Position numbers and translations under genes: made by a program. This document shows, one piece after another, positions 16,566 to 25,213 of a stretch of DNA of 64,000 nt. Positions within the stretch are counted from its first letter, which is position 1, and each line of letters opens with the position of its first letter. The notes under the pieces are model-generated. The model was not told the origin of the DNA, ran no database searches, and saw only the letters and a list, made by a program, of their open reading frames with translations. The stretch spans positions 1 to 64,000 of the forward strand of contig CACZDN010000004.1 of NCBI GenBank assembly GCA_902779945.1, written 5' to 3'. The stretch is from Oscillospiraceae bacterium. Lineage in GTDB: Bacteria > Bacillota > Clostridia > Oscillospirales > Oscillospiraceae.

Positions 16566-16656
16566 GTCATTCTGAGGAGCGGAGCAACGAAGAAGCTCTT
16601 CCCGGTTTGTGCGGAAAGGAAAGATCCTTCGGCTTCGCTTCGCTCAGAATGACAGA
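16566..16656. repeat. REP-like palindrome (TGTCATTCTGAG type)
   Basis: TGTCATTCTGAG at one end and CTCAGAATGACA at the other bracket a GATCCTTCGG-rich interior. Relatives occur at 39812-39884 and, partially, near 26842. A further single arm sits by 16694. Non-coding interspersed repeat; 16424-16693 contains nothing else I can support. Confidence 0.65.
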
Positions 16657-16693
16657 CGGGGGCGGTATATGCCCGGGATGACAGAGGTTCCGT

Positions 16694-17170
16694 TCAGAAT
16701 GACAGGGGGACGGTTTTTCCGTCGAGGACCGCTTCGAGAAGCTTTTCACCCTGATAACGGAGCTTGAGGGAGAAGAAGGGGCGGTCGCTGTCGAGCAGGC
16801 GCAGGAAGATCCTGTCCCCCTCCCAGATGGGGAGGGCGAGCAGTTCGTTTTTATCCACCCACTCGAGCACGCCCTCGTCGCAGTCTCTGAGCTCTCCCTC
16901 GAAGTCCCCGGAGTGGAACAGGTGCATGTACTCCGTGCCCCACTCGTCCGACACGAAGGTGACGATCCCGCGGTAGGCCCAGCTCTTCATCACAAGGCCC
17001 GTCTCCTCGCGGACCTCGCGCAGGGCGCAGTCCTCGGGACTCTCGCCCGGCTCGAACTTGCCGCCGATGCCGACCCACTTGTCGCGGTTTTCGTCCCGCT
17101 CCTTTTTGACGCGGTGGAGCATCAGGTACTTCCCGTCCCACTCCAGGTGGACGAGGGTGGTGTTTCGCAT
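16694..17170 (-). CDS. NUDIX hydrolase (MutT-like)
   Basis: This is a 158-residue protein starting at ATG 17170, which overlaps the stop of the upstream gene by one base (TGATG). The NUDIX box is complete: GKFEPGESPEDCALREVREETGL (GX5EX7REUXEEXGU). The N-terminus (TTLVHLEWDGKYLMLHRVKKERDENRDKWVGIGGK) resembles 8-oxo-dGTP diphosphatases. It would hydrolyse a nucleoside diphosphate derivative, possibly cleaning the nucleotide pool. It is coupled to a flavin oxidase that can produce H2O2, which makes a role in oxidised-nucleotide repair plausible but unproven. Confidence 0.85.
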   Translation of the reverse strand: MRNTTLVHLEWDGKYLMLHRVKKERDENRDKWVGIGGKFEPGESPEDCALREVREETGLVMKSWAYRGIVTFVSDEWGTEYMHLFHSGDFEGELRDCDEGVLEWVDKNELLALPIWEGDRIFLRLLDSDRPFFSLKLRYQGEKLLEAVLDGKTVPLSF

Positions 17171-18189
17171 CAGAGCCGAACCTTGTCGGCGGTGATGTCC
17201 GCCAGGGTGGCCGCGCCGCACATGGTCATGGTGGACTTGAGCTCGCCGACGATCTTATCCATGTAGACCCGGAAGCCCTCCTCGCCAGCGGCGTAGATCA
17301 TGGGGAGGATGGGACGGCCGATCAGCACGCCGTCGGCGCCGAGCGCCAGGGCGCGGAACACATCCACGCCGGAGCGGATGCCGCCGTCGACCAGGACGAC
17401 GGTCCTGCCCCCGACTGCCGCGGCGATTTCGGGCAGAACCTCCGCCGTCGCGGCGACGCCGCCCTGCACCCTGCCGCCGTGGTTGGAGACCACGATGGCG
17501 GCGGCCCCGGCCTCGACGGCCTTCTCCGCGCCCTTCACGGTCATGATGCCCTTGACGATGAAGGGCATTTTCGCGTAGCTGATGATCTCAGCCATCTCCG
17601 CGACGGACTTGCTGCCCGCGTTGGGGTTCATGGCCTTGAGGAAGGGCAGGCCCGCCCCGTCCACGTCCATGCCGGCGCAGAAGATGCCGCCCTCGTTGAG
17701 CACGTCGAGCTTCTCAAACACGGCCTCCTTGTTCCAGGGCTTGATGATCGGGCAGCCCAGGCCGCCGACCTTTTTCATGTCCTCGGCGGAGCGGAGCATG
17801 ATCTCCGGGTCCACGCCGTCGCCGGTCAGGGCCATGACGCCGTAGTCCGCGCAGGCCCGGATGAGGATGCTGTTGTATTCCGGGTCCTTGTACTTCGGCC
17901 CGTAGTGCAGGTCGATGGAGCCGAGGGGCGCGGCGAAGATGGGGGCGGCAAAGCTGCGCCCGAACATCTCAAAGCGCACGTCGGGGTCGGCGTTGGGGCA
18001 GAGCGTGTCCATATTCACGCAGATCTCCTGCCACTTGTCAAAATTGCGCGCCGCGGCGTTGCCGGGGTACTTGCAGCCGGGGCCGGGCATGGCGTTGCCG
18101 CAGGCCCTGCCGTTGCAGACGGGACATGCCTTGCAGTAAGGCCCGACCTGATCGCGGGCGGCGGCCATGATTTCGTTGTAATTCATCAT
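17170..18189 (-). CDS. FMN-dependent alpha-hydroxy-acid oxidizing protein
   Basis: This is a 339-residue TIM-barrel flavoenzyme. ATG 18189 is preferred (AAGGAG 8 bases upstream). The C-terminal half has the family marks: active-site SNHGGR, then LVDGGIRSGVDVFRALALGADGVLIGRP for FMN phosphate binding. The N-terminus carries a cysteine cluster (CKACPVCNGRACG and another Cys in GPGCKYPG) typical of the branch found in anaerobic Firmicutes and absent from classical lactate or glycolate oxidases, perhaps binding an Fe-S cluster. Likely substrates are lactate-like 2-hydroxy acids. It is transcribed with the NUDIX gene from a clear promoter at 18229-18257. Confidence 0.85.
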   Translation of the reverse strand: MMNYNEIMAAARDQVGPYCKACPVCNGRACGNAMPGPGCKYPGNAAARNFDKWQEICVNMDTLCPNADPDVRFEMFGRSFAAPIFAAPLGSIDLHYGPKYKDPEYNSILIRACADYGVMALTGDGVDPEIMLRSAEDMKKVGGLGCPIIKPWNKEAVFEKLDVLNEGGIFCAGMDVDGAGLPFLKAMNPNAGSKSVAEMAEIISYAKMPFIVKGIMTVKGAEKAVEAGAAAIVVSNHGGRVQGGVAATAEVLPEIAAAVGGRTVVLVDGGIRSGVDVFRALALGADGVLIGRPILPMIYAAGEEGFRVYMDKIVGELKSTMTMCGAATLADITADKVRL

Positions 18190-18228
18190 TGAACACTCCT
18201 TTATATTGGTTGGAGCTGTGCTGAGTCC

Positions 18229-18257
18229 ATTATGAAGGGCGGGAAATGCGCTGTCAA
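18229..18257 (-). promoter_or_regulatory. promoter of the hydroxy-acid oxidase/NUDIX operon
   Basis: On the minus strand TTGACA (18257-18252), a 17-bp spacer and CATAAT (18234-18229). The 5' leader is about 35 bases. Confidence 0.7.
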
Positions 18258-18296
18258 GCCCTTTCGGACACAATATCACGCATTTGCACACGATAC

Positions 18297-18325
18297 TTGT
18301 TTTCTTCCGATATAACTGGTATAAT
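18297..18325 (+). promoter_or_regulatory. promoter of the diguanylate cyclase gene
   Basis: TTGTTT (18297-18302), a 17-bp spacer and TATAAT (18320-18325) preceded by TGG. It is arranged back to back with the oxidase promoter, 39 bp apart. Confidence 0.65.
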
Positions 18326-18400
18326 CAAACGGGAGCGCCCGGAGTCGTCTCCCGGAAACACAGCTTGTTGAGATCGTCAACAAATTGCGAGGCGTGTATC

Positions 18401-19888
18401 ATGAATTCAACGACAGGCAGAAACTCGATCCGGGTGAAGATGTATATCTTCGTCATCATCACCGTGCTGTCCGTGGCCTTCGGGACCGCGGCGATCGCCT
18501 TTAACGCCAGCGCGGACCAGATCGACCGGTACTACAAACAGAACACGGCGGACAATGCCCGCAACTTTGCCTCCATGGTCGACGGGGACTTTCTCGCCGG
18601 GCTGCGCGCCGCCGCCTCCTCGGAAGAGTTCCAGGCGCTCCGTGAGCAGGCCGAGGAGGAGGACGACGAGGCGCTGATCGAGGACTTCCTGCGGGAGAAG
18701 GGCCTGTGGGAGAAATACAGCGAGACCCGCGACATGATCACCGCGTACCTCAAAAACATGGAGGGCATCAAGTATCTGTACATCGTCGCCCACGGCGATA
18801 TGGACGCGGAGTGCGACATGTATCTGGTGGACGACGCGGAGAACCCCATCTACGAGACCGGGTACTATGAGCAGCGGGAGACGGAGCTGCGCGGCGTCGA
18901 TCTGACCGCGATGCCCGAGCCGACGATCTCCAACGGAGACTGGGGCTGGCTCTGCTCCGACTTTAAGCCCGTGTACGCTTCGGACGGGAGCTGCGTCTGC
19001 ATCGTCGGCTGCGACATCGGGATGGACGACGTGATGGCCGAGCGGCAGCGCCTGATGCTGATCCTGGCCGGCGGCGCGCTCATCTTCACCTCCGTCGTGC
19101 TGACGGCGGCGATGCTGTTTATCAACAAGACCATCGTGAAGCCGATCAACACCATGACGCGGGAGATGAAAAAATTCACGCCCACCGAAAAGCTCAGCTA
19201 TGAGGACGCCGGCGTGATCGACCTCAATATCCGAAGCCGCGACGAGATCGGCGAGATCTACCGGGGCATCCGCGGTATGCAGATCCGCATCATCGACTAC
19301 CTCAAGGATATGCTGGCGCTCGAGGAGGACAAGAAAAAGGCGGAGAGCGAGCTGCGCGACAAGGACGAGCAGATCGACCAGCTCAGTATCGAGTCCCTGA
19401 CGGACGCGCTGACCGGCGTCGGAAACAAGGCGGCCTATCTCAAGAAGACCGCCGAGCTGGACCAGCAGTCCCGGGAGCCCGGCTTTGAATTCGCCCTCGT
19501 CATGGTGGACATGAACAACCTCAAGCACATCAACGACGAGCACGGGCACAGGGCGGGCGACCAGTACATCAAGGGCTGCTGCCATATGGTGTGCGACGCC
19601 TTCAAGCATTCCCCCGTTTTCAGGATCGGCGGAGACGAGTTCGTCGCCATCCTCCAGGGCCAGGATTACGCGAACCGGAAGGACATCTGCGAACAGCTCC
19701 GGCGGGACTTTGAAAAAACCTACGAGCAGACCGGCCTCTCCCCGTGGCTCCGCTACTCCGCCGCCGTCGGCATGGCGGAAAACGCCTCGAACGACGGCGC
19801 GGTCGAGTTTGTCTTCCGGCGCGCGGACGAAAAGATGTATCAGGACAAAGCGCGCTTCAAGAAAAAATACGGCGTGAACACCCGGTAA
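18401..19888 (+). CDS. membrane diguanylate cyclase with extracytoplasmic sensor and HAMP
   Basis: This is a 495-residue protein. ATG 18401 is chosen because GAGG lies shortly upstream. TM1 spans about 12-34, an extracytoplasmic sensor about 35-215, TM2 about 216-240, HAMP about 241-300, a coiled linker about 300-330, and GGDEF about 330-495 with an intact FRIGGDEF active site (near 408). No RxxD inhibitory site precedes it, so product inhibition is unlikely. It makes c-di-GMP from two GTP on an outside signal. The sensor is recognisably related to that of the SpoIIE-type phosphatase at 57119 (both have a GWLC motif and FRSLRE/FQALRE-like helices). Confidence 0.88.
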   Translation: MNSTTGRNSIRVKMYIFVIITVLSVAFGTAAIAFNASADQIDRYYKQNTADNARNFASMVDGDFLAGLRAAASSEEFQALREQAEEEDDEALIEDFLREKGLWEKYSETRDMITAYLKNMEGIKYLYIVAHGDMDAECDMYLVDDAENPIYETGYYEQRETELRGVDLTAMPEPTISNGDWGWLCSDFKPVYASDGSCVCIVGCDIGMDDVMAERQRLMLILAGGALIFTSVVLTAAMLFINKTIVKPINTMTREMKKFTPTEKLSYEDAGVIDLNIRSRDEIGEIYRGIRGMQIRIIDYLKDMLALEEDKKKAESELRDKDEQIDQLSIESLTDALTGVGNKAAYLKKTAELDQQSREPGFEFALVMVDMNNLKHINDEHGHRAGDQYIKGCCHMVCDAFKHSPVFRIGGDEFVAILQGQDYANRKDICEQLRRDFEKTYEQTGLSPWLRYSAAVGMAENASNDGAVEFVFRRADEKMYQDKARFKKKYGVNTR

Positions 19889-19912
19889 ACAGGGGCGCGC
19901 CTGCCCGGCAGT

Positions 19913-20179
19913 ATGGCCGCGCTTTCAAAAAATTCTGCCGTCCGCCTCTTAAACGGCAACATCCAGATCGACACTCCCCTGAAGTACGCTGCTAGGGCTT
20001 ACGAGGAAGCCGCCGGCAAGACCTCTGCCTGGCACTGGATGGGCCAGCCCTCCAACCTCGCACAGGACTACACCGGCATCATCTTCCAGAACTTTGCAAG
20101 TGGCGTCATCAATACGGAACAGTTTGTTCAGAATATGAAGAATGCTGTCTCCGCAGGCATTGCTTCCTGGCGGGCATAA
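19913..20179 (+). pseudogene. 3' remnant of a sugar ABC transporter substrate-binding protein
   Basis: This 88-codon frame reads like the C-terminus of a family 1 solute-binding lipoprotein: YAARAYEEAAGKTSAWHW, then DYTGIIFQNFASGVINTEQF and VQNMKNAVSAG. No signal peptide or N-terminal domain is present and no ribosome site precedes 19913. A MITE copy begins 6 bp after its stop. It is a gene fragment, probably not expressed. Confidence 0.6.
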
Positions 20180-20184
20180 ACCTA

Positions 20185-20329
20185 AGGCAACACCGCGCAA
20201 TTCGCCTGCGGCATCTCCTGGAAAATTTGCGTCCTGATTTCGTCACTTTTTCTTGAGGTACACAAAGTACATCTGCGAAAAAGTGCCTTTATCAGAACCC
20301 AAATTTTCTCAGGATCTGCTCTTGCCGAA
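20185..20329 (-). mobile_element. palindromic MITE, copy 3 (one end truncated)
   Basis: Reverse orientation relative to copy 1. It starts AGGCAACACCGCGCAATTCG and ends within CTTGCCGAAG, lacking the last 16 or so bases of the second terminus. It sits directly after the solute-binding protein remnant; 20330-20425 shows nothing else. Confidence 0.75.
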
Positions 20330-20425
20330 GCTGCTTCACCATACCGGAGGCGCGCGTATAAACGTCCATCCACCCGGCAGGGACAGATATTATCCGCCCG
20401 ATAATTTCTGTGCTGACCCTCCCCG

Positions 20426-21064
20426 TCACGCCGCATAGCCGAGCTCGATATAGAGCCAATAGTATTCGTCGTACAGGCCGCAGCAGGCGTCCATACCCAT
20501 GTTGGGGCTGAACGATTTTTGCAGGACCGTTGTCCATGAGCCGTATTTTTCAAACAGCTCGTCGGGCGTCGGTCCTTCCTCATGGCCGTAGGTTTTCAGG
20601 TTGCTCTCCCTGACCGCGGCAAGGCTCTCCGGGTTGCCCTCGCTCGCGGCAAGGCGCAGGCGGTTGCGCTCCGTGGAGACGGCCCGCGCCATCTCCTCCA
20701 TTGTGGCCCCCTCCTCCCGCATCCGGGAGAGGATGTCTGTCATGGACGCCATGGACTCATGATAGGCCCGGCGCTCGGCCTGCGCCTTCTCCACAAACGC
20801 CGGGTCCGTCCAGTCGTACTGCGCGTAGTCGCCGAGGCGCGTGGAGGCGGGGTTTGGCGAAAAGCCGTATACCGCGCCGGGGTTTTCGACGATGTCGTCC
20901 ATGGCCCGGGGGTTCTCCCGCGGGTCGTGCTCATACGCGAAGGCAGCCTTGACGGAGGCCGTCGCCTGCGTCCCGCCCGCCGTCGCCCTCGCGCTCTCCG
21001 GTGCTTTTCCGCAGGCCGTGAGCAGCAGAACGGCCAGTAGGCAAATGCTGATTCGTTTTTTCAT
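20426..21064 (-). CDS. lipoprotein of unknown function
   Basis: This is a 212-residue protein. The N-terminus is a lipoprotein signal (KKR, hydrophobic core, lipobox LTAC at about 15-18). An Ala/Thr-rich linker leads to a domain predicted mostly helical, with an ending rich in Tyr and aromatic residues (CCGLYDEYYWLYIELGY). GGAGG precedes the start. I recognise no family. It stands alone, between a MITE and a radical SAM gene on the same strand 70 bp upstream, with which it may be co-transcribed. Confidence 0.65.
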   Translation of the reverse strand: MKKRISICLLAVLLLTACGKAPESARATAGGTQATASVKAAFAYEHDPRENPRAMDDIVENPGAVYGFSPNPASTRLGDYAQYDWTDPAFVEKAQAERRAYHESMASMTDILSRMREEGATMEEMARAVSTERNRLRLAASEGNPESLAAVRESNLKTYGHEEGPTPDELFEKYGSWTTVLQKSFSPNMGMDACCGLYDEYYWLYIELGYAA

Positions 21065-21136
21065 TCCGTGTCTTTCCTCCCCTGTTTCGTCCTCCCGAGG
21101 GCTCGTTTTGGATCGGAGCCCGCGGGTGTTTTTATA

Positions 21137-22030
21137 CTATTTTCCGCCGACGCCCGTGAGATCGAAGTCCGGGATCATTTCCGCGGTCGCGGCGGCGTTC
21201 TCCTGCCAGTAGCCCTCGAGACCGCGGACGCGCATATAGTGGATGAGGGCGCGGTTTTCCTCCTCCGTGACGCGGCGCTGCAGCTCGGGGAAGCGGTCGA
21301 GACCCGGCATCGGGGTGTACTGGCTCATCAGCGAGAAGAGGACGGCGCCGCGGGGAAACTCGTCGGCGGCGAAGTCGATCACATCCCGCGCCTCCTCCGT
21401 CCTGCCAGGGAGGATGAGGTGGCGGATCAGCACGCCGGATTTCAAAAGCCCGTTTTCGTCCAGCACGCAGGGCCCCGTCTGGCGGTACATCTCACGGATC
21501 GCCGACGCGGCGACCTGCGGATAATCCGCCGCCGCGCTGTATCGTTTGGCGCTGTCGGCGTCATAATACTTAAAGTCCGGCATGTAGACTTGCACCAGCC
21601 CCTCGAGCAGGCGCAGGGTCCCGGCGCTCTCGTAGCCGGAGCTGTTCCAGACCACGGGGATGCCGAGCGAGAGCCCGGCCAGCGCCTCGGCGACAGCCGG
21701 GACAACATGCGCGCCGGTGACGAGGTCGAGACTGTCGACGCCCTGATCGCGCAGGCGCAGAAAGAGCGCGCGCAGCTCTGGCACGGTGACGGCGCGCCCG
21801 CCCTCGCCGCGGCTGATCTCCCGATTCTGGCAGAAGACGCAGCGCAGATTGCAGCCCGTGAAGAAGACCGCGCCCGTGCCGTTCGGCCCCGCGATGCAGG
21901 GCTCCTCCCCGTAATGCGCGGCCGCTCTCGCAACGCGCGGCAGCAGGGGCGAGCGGCAGAACCCGCCCGGCTTTTCGTCCCCGCGCAGGGCGCCGCAGCG
22001 CCGCGGGCAGAGATCGCAGCAAAGCTCCAT
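21137..22030 (-). CDS. radical SAM protein, pyruvate formate-lyase activase-like
   Basis: This is a 297-residue protein. ATG 22030 is favoured because GGAGGAGGAAG lies just upstream. The radical SAM cluster motif is GCNLRCVFCQN (C-x3-C-x2-C, with Phe before the last Cys). An N-terminal Cys-rich segment (CCDLCPRRCGALRG) matches the cytosolic PFL-activase-like group often annotated as putative pyruvate formate-lyase 1-activating enzyme. It would bind a 4Fe-4S cluster and SAM to generate a 5'-deoxyadenosyl radical. The partner glycyl-radical protein, if any, is not in this window, so the target is open; the family also includes AmmeMemoRadiSam-type proteins. Confidence 0.8.
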   Translation of the reverse strand: MELCCDLCPRRCGALRGDEKPGGFCRSPLLPRVARAAAHYGEEPCIAGPNGTGAVFFTGCNLRCVFCQNREISRGEGGRAVTVPELRALFLRLRDQGVDSLDLVTGAHVVPAVAEALAGLSLGIPVVWNSSGYESAGTLRLLEGLVQVYMPDFKYYDADSAKRYSAAADYPQVAASAIREMYRQTGPCVLDENGLLKSGVLIRHLILPGRTEEARDVIDFAADEFPRGAVLFSLMSQYTPMPGLDRFPELQRRVTEEENRALIHYMRVRGLEGYWQENAAATAEMIPDFDLTGVGGK

Positions 22031-22337
22031 TTTCCTTCCTCCTCCTTCCGTTTTCCGTACCGCTTCGCGCACAGGCCAAGAGGCTTTTTCGCATGAAAAG
22101 ATCCTTCGCGCAGAACGACGGGGACCCGCTTTTCTCTCACGAAAAACGCTCTATGCAAAATGTACATTTCAGGCGTCTCAACGGGGTCGATTATAGCCCA
22201 TCTTTGTACAGTTTGCAAGAAGATGAAAAAAATAGTAAAATGTACATGATTTTTTTGATTTCTGTGCTAAAATGGATTGAATCAAAGGGAGAGGTAATGC
22301 TTTTTCGCATCCCGACGCCAATTTGAGGAGAGTGGAA

Positions 22338-22841
22338 ATGCTCAATATCGTGCTTGTCGAGCCGGAGATCCCCCACAACACGGGCGCCATCGCGCGCACC
22401 TGCGCGTGCACCGGGGCGCGTCTCCACCTTGTAAAGCCGCTGGGCTTCGATATCTCCGACAAGGCGGTCAGGCGCTGCGGCCTGGATTACTGGTACCTGG
22501 TCGATATCTCCGTCTACGAAAACCTGGACGAGTACTTCGCCAAAAACGGGGACAAGGGGCTGTGGCTCGCCACGACGAAGGCCCCGCGCGCCTGTCATGA
22601 GGCGGACTTCTCCGGGGACGTGACGCTGATGTTCGGCAGGGAGACCGCGGGCCTGCCCGAATGGCTGCGGGAGAAATACCGCGACAGGTGCGTCCGCATC
22701 CCGATGATCTCTCAGGCGAGGAGCCTGAATCTGTCAAACTCCGCCGCCATCCTGGCCTATGAAGCGCTCCGGCAGCAGGGCTTTCCCGGTCTGCTCGGGG
22801 TGGGCTCCATGGCGAATGATCCGTCAAACAACATAATTTAA
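22338..22841 (+). CDS. trmL: tRNA (cytidine/uridine-34-2'-O)-methyltransferase
   Basis: This is a 167-residue SPOUT-class methylase. ATG 22338 is chosen for GAGGAG 7 bases before. Family features are the N-terminal LNIVLVEPEIPHNTGAIARTC, the SAM knot segments LMFGRETAGLP, and IPMISQARSLNLSNSAAILAYEA. It methylates the ribose of the wobble base in tRNA-Leu isoacceptors. It lies 12 bp before pgk and likely shares its transcript. The 22042-22337 upstream region has a possible TGCTAAAAT extended -10 near 22267 but no gene. Confidence 0.9.
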   Translation: MLNIVLVEPEIPHNTGAIARTCACTGARLHLVKPLGFDISDKAVRRCGLDYWYLVDISVYENLDEYFAKNGDKGLWLATTKAPRACHEADFSGDVTLMFGRETAGLPEWLREKYRDRCVRIPMISQARSLNLSNSAAILAYEALRQQGFPGLLGVGSMANDPSNNII

Positions 22842-22853
22842 GGAGGATACAGC

Positions 22854-24119
22854 ATGAATTACAACAAAAAAACCGTTTACGACGCCGACGTAAAGGGCAA
22901 GAAAGTCCTCGTCCGCTGCGACTTCAACGTCCCCCAGGACAAGAAAACCGGCGAGATCACCAGCGACAAGCGCATCGTCGCCGCGATCCCCACGCTGAAG
23001 TACCTGCTTGAGCAGGGCGCGGCCGTCATCGCCTGCTCCCATCTCGGCAAGCCCGTCGCCACCTTCGACGGCTATGTCAAGAAGCAGGTCGAGAAGGGCA
23101 AGAACGAGGCCGATATCACCCGCGAGGAGTGGGAGAAGTCCCTCAAAAAGCTGACGCTGGCCCCCGTCGCGAAGAGACTGAGCGAGCTGCTGGGTCAGGA
23201 GGTCATCTTCGCCGCCGACACCATCGGCCCCGACGCACAGGCCAAGGCCGCCGCGCTGCAGCCCGGCCAGATCATGCTGCTTGAGAACCTGCGCTTCGAC
23301 AAGGGCGAGACCAAGAACAACCCCGACTTTGCCAAGGCCCTGGCCGACATGGCCGAGGTCTTCGTGTCCGACGCCTTCGGCACCGTGCACCGCGCCCACG
23401 CCTCCACCGCCGGCGTCGCGGCCTACCTGCCCGCCTACTCCGGCCTGCTGGTCCAGAAGGAGCTGAGCATCATGGGCAAGGCGCTTGACAACCCCGTGCG
23501 TCCCTTCGTGGCCGTGCTCGGCGGCGCCAAGGTCTCCGACAAGATCAACGTCATCAACAACCTCCTCGAGAAAGCCGACACCATCATCATCGGCGGCGGC
23601 ATGGCCTACACCTTCAAGAAGGCCCAGGGCTTCGAGGTCGGCCAGTCCCTGCTCGAGGCGGACCGCATCGACTACGCGAAGGACATGATCGCCAAGGCCG
23701 AGGCCAAGGGCGTCAAGTTCCTCCTGCCCGTGGACAACTACTGCGCGGCTGAGTTCTCCGCCGACGCCGAGCCCGTCCTCGTCGAGGGCGACATCCCCGA
23801 AAATCTCATGGGCATGGACATCGGCCCCAAGACCGTCGAGATCTTCTCCGCCGCCGTCAAGGGCGCCGGCACCATCGTCTGGAACGGGCCCATGGGCGTG
23901 TTCGAGTTCGACAAGTTCGCGGGCGGCACCAAGGCCATGGCCAAGGCGCTGGCCGAGTCCGGCGCGGTCACCATCGTCGGCGGCGGCGACTCTGCCTCCG
24001 CGGTCGAGAAGCTCGGCTTCGCCGACAGGATCACCCACATCTCCACCGGCGGCGGCGCGTCCCTCGAGTTCCTTGAGGGCAAGGAGCTGCCCGGCGTGGC
24101 CTGCCTGCTGGACGCCTGA
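22854..24119 (+). CDS. pgk: phosphoglycerate kinase
   Basis: This is a 421-residue glycolytic enzyme that transfers phosphate between 1,3-bisphosphoglycerate and ADP. Motifs in order are [10 protein letters not shown] (substrate loop), [26 protein letters not shown], and the nucleotide-binding [14 protein letters not shown] with [13 protein letters not shown] near the end. Length is slightly above the usual 390-415, with an insertion around residues 80-95 ([17 protein letters not shown]). AAGGAGG precedes the ATG. It forms a glycolytic cluster with tpiA and gpmI. Confidence 0.97.
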   Translation: MNYNKKTVYDADVKGKKVLVRCDFNVPQDKKTGEITSDKRIVAAIPTLKYLLEQGAAVIACSHLGKPVATFDGYVKKQVEKGKNEADITREEWEKSLKKLTLAPVAKRLSELLGQEVIFAADTIGPDAQAKAAALQPGQIMLLENLRFDKGETKNNPDFAKALADMAEVFVSDAFGTVHRAHASTAGVAAYLPAYSGLLVQKELSIMGKALDNPVRPFVAVLGGAKVSDKINVINNLLEKADTIIIGGGMAYTFKKAQGFEVGQSLLEADRIDYAKDMIAKAEAKGVKFLLPVDNYCAAEFSADAEPVLVEGDIPENLMGMDIGPKTVEIFSAAVKGAGTIVWNGPMGVFEFDKFAGGTKAMAKALAESGAVTIVGGGDSASAVEKLGFADRITHISTGGGASLEFLEGKELPGVACLLDA

Positions 24120-24204
24120 AACGCCCGTGAGGCATCGGCCTCCTGCATTGCTCCCTTTTCCAAAGGGAGAGAATAAGTAGATTTCTTCGGAAAGGATCAA
24201 TACA

Positions 24205-24978
24205 ATGAACAGAAAATACCGCAAGACCGTTATCGCCGGCAACTGGAAGATGAATATGCTGGCCTCCGAGATCAAGCCCTTCATGGAAACGCTCAAGGAG
24301 AATCTTCCCAAGACCCGCACCTGCGAGATGGTGCTCTGCACGCCCGCGGTGATGATCCCCGCCATGATCAAGGCCGGCAAGGACTGCAAGGTCGCCGCCG
24401 GCGGTCAGGACGTGTCCAAATACGAGAAGGGCGCCTACACCGGTGAGATCTCCGCAAGCCAGCTCGCCGACATCGGGGCCAAGTACTGCATCGTCGGCCA
24501 CTCCGAGCGCCGCCAGTACCACGGCGAGGACGACATGCTCATCAACGCCAAGGCCAAGGCCCTCATCGAGAACGGCATCATCCCCATCATCTGCGTGGGC
24601 GAGAGCCTGGAACAGCGCGAGATGGACCTGACCATGGAGTACGTCGCCTACCAGGTCAAGGCCGCCCTCAGCGGCATCGACGCCGCCAGACTGCGCCGCT
24701 GCGTCATCGCGTACGAGCCCATCTGGGCCATCGGCACCGGCAAGACCGCCACGGCCGAGCAGGCGCAGGAGGTCTGCCAGGGCATCCGCGCCGTCATCCG
24801 CGGCATCTACGGCGCCCGTCCGGCCCGCGCCGTCAGCATCCTCTACGGCGGCAGCATGAACGCCAAGAACGCGGCCGAGCTGCTGGCTCAGCCCGACATC
24901 GACGGCGGCCTCATCGGCGGCGCCTCCCTCAAGCCCGTCGACTTCGCCGCCATCATCAAGGCCACGGACCAGGAGTAA
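24205..24978 (+). CDS. tpiA: triosephosphate isomerase
   Basis: This 257-residue TIM barrel has all catalytic elements: Lys in GNWKMN, His in VGHSERR, Glu in AYEPIWAIGTG, and phosphate-binding YGGSMN and GGLIGGASL. It interconverts DHAP and glyceraldehyde-3-phosphate. It follows pgk by 85 bp and ends in a clear terminator, so trmL-pgk-tpiA is a probable unit. Confidence 0.97.
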   Translation: MNRKYRKTVIAGNWKMNMLASEIKPFMETLKENLPKTRTCEMVLCTPAVMIPAMIKAGKDCKVAAGGQDVSKYEKGAYTGEISASQLADIGAKYCIVGHSERRQYHGEDDMLINAKAKALIENGIIPIICVGESLEQREMDLTMEYVAYQVKAALSGIDAARLRRCVIAYEPIWAIGTGKTATAEQAQEVCQGIRAVIRGIYGARPARAVSILYGGSMNAKNAAELLAQPDIDGGLIGGASLKPVDFAAIIKATDQE

Positions 24979-24988
24979 CACCGATATG

Positions 24989-25021
24989 CGGCACGGCATA
25001 TTTCCACCGTGCCGTTTTTTG
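24989..25021 (+). terminator. intrinsic terminator of pgk-tpiA
   Basis: An 8-bp perfect stem CGGCACGG/CCGTGCCG (24989-24996 with 25007-25014) is followed by TTTTTT. Confidence 0.85.
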
Positions 25022-25053
25022 TACTGTTGCCGGTTCAATGGTATTCAATCCGT

Positions 25054-25191
25054 TTTTGAGAGAGCTTTGCTTTCTCAAAACACCTTGAGCCGAGCAAAGC
25101 GAGGCCTCGTACCGACTAAACGCGGCTTGTCCCCCGCAAGCCGCGTGCGATAAGCACGAGCACCTCAATTGCGAACCGCGTTCGCAATTGA
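25054..25191. other. run of four hairpins in the gpmI leader
   Basis: Four successive inverted repeats lie before gpmI: 25054-25080, 25121-25145 (CGCGGCTTG/CAAGCCGCG), 25144-25158 (sharing bases with the previous one) and 25165-25191 (an 11-bp perfect stem). The last ends 9 bases before the gpmI ribosome site. They may form an RNA regulatory leader or be an interspersed repeat. I do not recognise a known riboswitch. Confidence 0.5.
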
Positions 25192-25213
25192 TTATTATAA
25201 AGGAGCTTCTTAC

